Source of the DNA: JBCCOW01 sp039025855
GTDB taxonomy: Bacteria > Planctomycetota > Phycisphaerae > Phycisphaerales > Phycisphaeraceae
Length of the DNA: 64,000 bases
Direction of reading: 5' to 3'
Assembly (NCBI GenBank): GCA_039025855.1
Contig: JBCCNL010000006.1
Location: 47,764 to 111,763 of the forward strand
A program made the translations under genes and the position numbers. This document shows positions 62,437 to 64,000 of this stretch, piece by piece. The notes beneath the pieces were generated by a model, which saw only the letters and a list, made by a program, of their open reading frames with translations, was not told where the DNA came from and made no database searches. Every line of letters starts with the position of its first letter. Position 1 is the first letter of the stretch.

Positions 62437-64000
62437 TGCCCGCCGACCACGACCAGCCCATCACCTGGCTCCTGCCCGTCCGCAACGGCATGCCCTTCCT
62501 CCCCGACGCCCTCGCGTCCATCGCCGCCCAGACCGACAGCAACCACACTGTCCTCGTCTACAACGACGGTTCCACCGACCACTCTGTCACCGAACTCAAC
62601 CGCTGGTTCACCACTGGCAAACTCCCCGGCCGAATCCTCAGCCACGAACCCGTGGGCCTCGGCCGCGCCCTCGCCCGACTCGTCGAAGCCGCCGACACGC
62701 CCTACCTCGCCCGCCTTGACGCCGACGATACCGCCCACCCCGAACGCCTCGCCAAGCAGCGCGCCGCCGCCGCCCAACACCCCGACGCCGCTGTCATCGG
62801 TACCCAACACGTCCCTCTCGACGACCCGAGTGCACCACCCAGCCGACTTCCACTCCAAGACCCCGACATCCGCTGGGCCTTGCGATTCATGAATCCCATC
62901 GCCCACCCCAGCGTCCTGCTCCGCCGCGACGCCGTCCTCGCCGTCGGCAACTACCGCGACCTCACGCCCGGCCAGGACTACGACCTCTGGCTCCGCCTCG
63001 CGAAGCGTTTCCCCCTGCTCAACCTCCCCGAACCTCTCTTGCTTTACCGCCGGCACGACGCCTCAATCACCGCGAACCAACGCACCGACCCACGCACACG
63101 CTTCGACGCCCGGCGACGCCAACACCTCACCACCCTGATGCCCGGCACCCCGCCCGCCGAAGCCGAGCGCCTCCTTCAAGCCGCCGAAGGCCGAGTCCCC
63201 GCCCACCCCGGCGACGCCCAACACTTCACCGCCGCCGCCCAACGCGCCGGTCTGGCCATCAATCAGCCCCCCGACTTCTTCACCAACACCCGCCTCTTCC
63301 AAAACCAACACCGCACCCTCCGACGCCCAGCCCTAAAAGCGCTACTCCCGCGAAGCCGCAACACATCGCACATCGAACATCCCACTTCCCACATCCTCAT
63401 TACGAGCCGCCTCTTCCACCCCCATACCTTCGGCGGGCTCGAACGCGTCCTCCTCCAACTCACCCACCACCTCGCCGACCTCGGCCACACCGTCACCGTC
63501 CTGACCGAACAGCAAGACGCCAACGACGCCACCCTCGAAAACCTCCGCCCCAACCTCCACATCTTCCGCCAGCCCAAACTCGAACTCGGCCGGCTCTGGC
63601 GCTTCGCCGACCGCCTCCGCTACCGCTGGTGGCTCAAAGCCTTCAAAGCATCAGGCGTCACCCGCCAACCCCACACGTCCGTCTGGGTCACCCAGCCCGA
63701 CTCCGCCGCCGCCGCCTGCACCCTCGGCCTCGCCCACCGCACCCTCTACCGCCCCGTCTTCTGCTACGCCTCCCTCAACCGCGTCGCCGACGCCTACCCC
63801 GAGATGGCCCCGCTCCGCCGCTCCCCTTACGCGGTCCGCCTCGACCGCTACGCCTACCACCGCGTCGGCACCCTTGTCGCCCAATCCCAAAACCTCCTCG
63901 ACCAATACACCCACCACCTCGGCCCCCGCCCCACCCGCCCCACCCGCTCCACCCACCTCACCACCCGCGTCGTCCTCAACGGTGTCACCCCACCCGCCCC
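62436..64000 (+). CDS. GT2-GT4 glycosyltransferase fusion (partial, runs off right edge)
   Basis: The frame is open from the ATG at 62436 to the window edge (over 520 residues). Residues 8-230 are a GT2 domain (TWLLPVRNGMPFLPDAL, VYNDGSTDHS, RLDADDTAHP, GQDYDLWLRLAK). After a linker containing a heptanucleotide repeat, the start of a GT-B/GT4 domain appears (ITSRLFHPHTFGGLERVLL). Both probably add sugars to the same growing chain. The C-terminus is outside the window. Start and upstream stop share one base. Confidence 0.88.
   Translation, partial: MPADHDQPITWLLPVRNGMPFLPDALASIAAQTDSNHTVLVYNDGSTDHSVTELNRWFTTGKLPGRILSHEPVGLGRALARLVEAADTPYLARLDADDTAHPERLAKQRAAAAQHPDAAVIGTQHVPLDDPSAPPSRLPLQDPDIRWALRFMNPIAHPSVLLRRDAVLAVGNYRDLTPGQDYDLWLRLAKRFPLLNLPEPLLLYRRHDASITANQRTDPRTRFDARRRQHLTTLMPGTPPAEAERLLQAAEGRVPAHPGDAQHFTAAAQRAGLAINQPPDFFTNTRLFQNQHRTLRRPALKALLPRSRNTSHIEHPTSHILITSRLFHPHTFGGLERVLLQLTHHLADLGHTVTVLTEQQDANDATLENLRPNLHIFRQPKLELGRLWRFADRLRYRWWLKAFKASGVTRQPHTSVWVTQPDSAAAACTLGLAHRTLYRPVFCYASLNRVADAYPEMAPLRRSPYAVRLDRYAYHRVGTLVAQSQNLLDQYTHHLGPRPTRPTRSTHLTTRVVLNGVTPPA
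63362..63396. repeat. Five imperfect copies of a 7-bp repeat in the GT2-GT4 linker
   Basis: The stretch reads as CACATCG, CACATCG, AACATCC, CACTTCC, CACATCC in tandem. It is in frame and encodes an SHIEHPTSHI-like linker between the two glycosyltransferase domains. Confidence 0.6.

Noticed and set aside
1..64000. CRISPR arrays, tRNA or rRNA genes, intact insertion sequences
   Set aside because: No regularly spaced repeats, no tRNA cloverleaf and no rRNA-like stretch were noticed. The only transposase trace is the fragment near 46.5 kb.

Overview
The window looks like a chromosome segment from a marine, high-GC Planctomycetota bacterium, most likely class Phycisphaerae. This is inferred from the combination of PEP-CTERM proteins, prepilin-like proteins of the H-X9-DG type, many formylglycine sulfatases, LacI and GntR sugar regulators and very C-rich third codon positions. 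No rRNA, tRNA, CRISPR array or intact mobile element was seen. Species cannot be named from the sequence alone.

Positions 1-46.2 kb form a run of polysaccharide-degradation loci. Locus A (1-15.3 kb) has a LamG/pectate-lyase-fold protein divergent from a LacI regulator. The regulator is followed by a PEP-CTERM protein, a prepilin-like protein, a DUF5107-TPR protein, a GH28-like beta-helix enzyme, a sulfatase, a secreted esterase-like hydrolase with a CBM9-like domain, a Gfo/Idh/MocA oxidoreductase and a sugar isomerase-like protein. Locus B (15.3-22 kb) has a clan GH-A hydrolase and a LacI regulator on the minus strand, divergent from a sulfatase and a lyase-like enzyme. An MFS transporter, an agarase-like remnant and two coupled sulfatases follow. 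Locus C (26.7-34.8 kb) reads GntR-type regulator, PEP-CTERM, prepilin-like protein, large GH, lyase-like enzyme. Locus D (35-46.1 kb, minus strand) reads GntR-type regulator, PEP-CTERM, prepilin-like protein, GH, sulfatase, GH-like protein, CBM9-like lipoprotein, GH92.

The strongest structural signal is that loci A, C and D start with the same ordered head: regulator, PEP-CTERM protein, prepilin-like protein, then enzymes. In each a hairpin lies between the PEP-CTERM and prepilin-like genes. This suggests a surface or export module dedicated to each locus, filling the position that SusC/D pairs hold in Bacteroidota. Regulatory sequences are unusually legible: overlapping divergent promoters with palindromes precede both LacI genes, and a pair of TACCAnTGGT sites 20 bp apart precedes the locus D regulator. 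All five sulfatases lack a visible signal peptide, whereas several GHs carry one, which fits staged degradation with late desulfation inside the cell.

Positions 46.2-48.3 kb are a transition zone with an IS5-type transposase remnant, a membrane-anchored HIRAN protein and a small secreted protein of unknown function. Positions 48.3-53.6 kb hold a GH20 hexosaminidase, a fusion of an alpha/alpha-toroid domain to a Gfo/Idh/MocA oxidoreductase, and a tandem Gfo/Idh/MocA paralogue. From 53.6 kb to the right edge lies a surface-polysaccharide assembly cluster: a large membrane protein, ABC permease and ATPase (Wzm/Wzt type), a methyltransferase-glycosyltransferase-sulfotransferase fusion, an acyltransferase, a CgeB-like glycosyltransferase and a GT2-GT4 fusion cut by the window edge. 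The strain therefore appears to make a sulfated surface glycan next to loci that degrade sulfated glycans.
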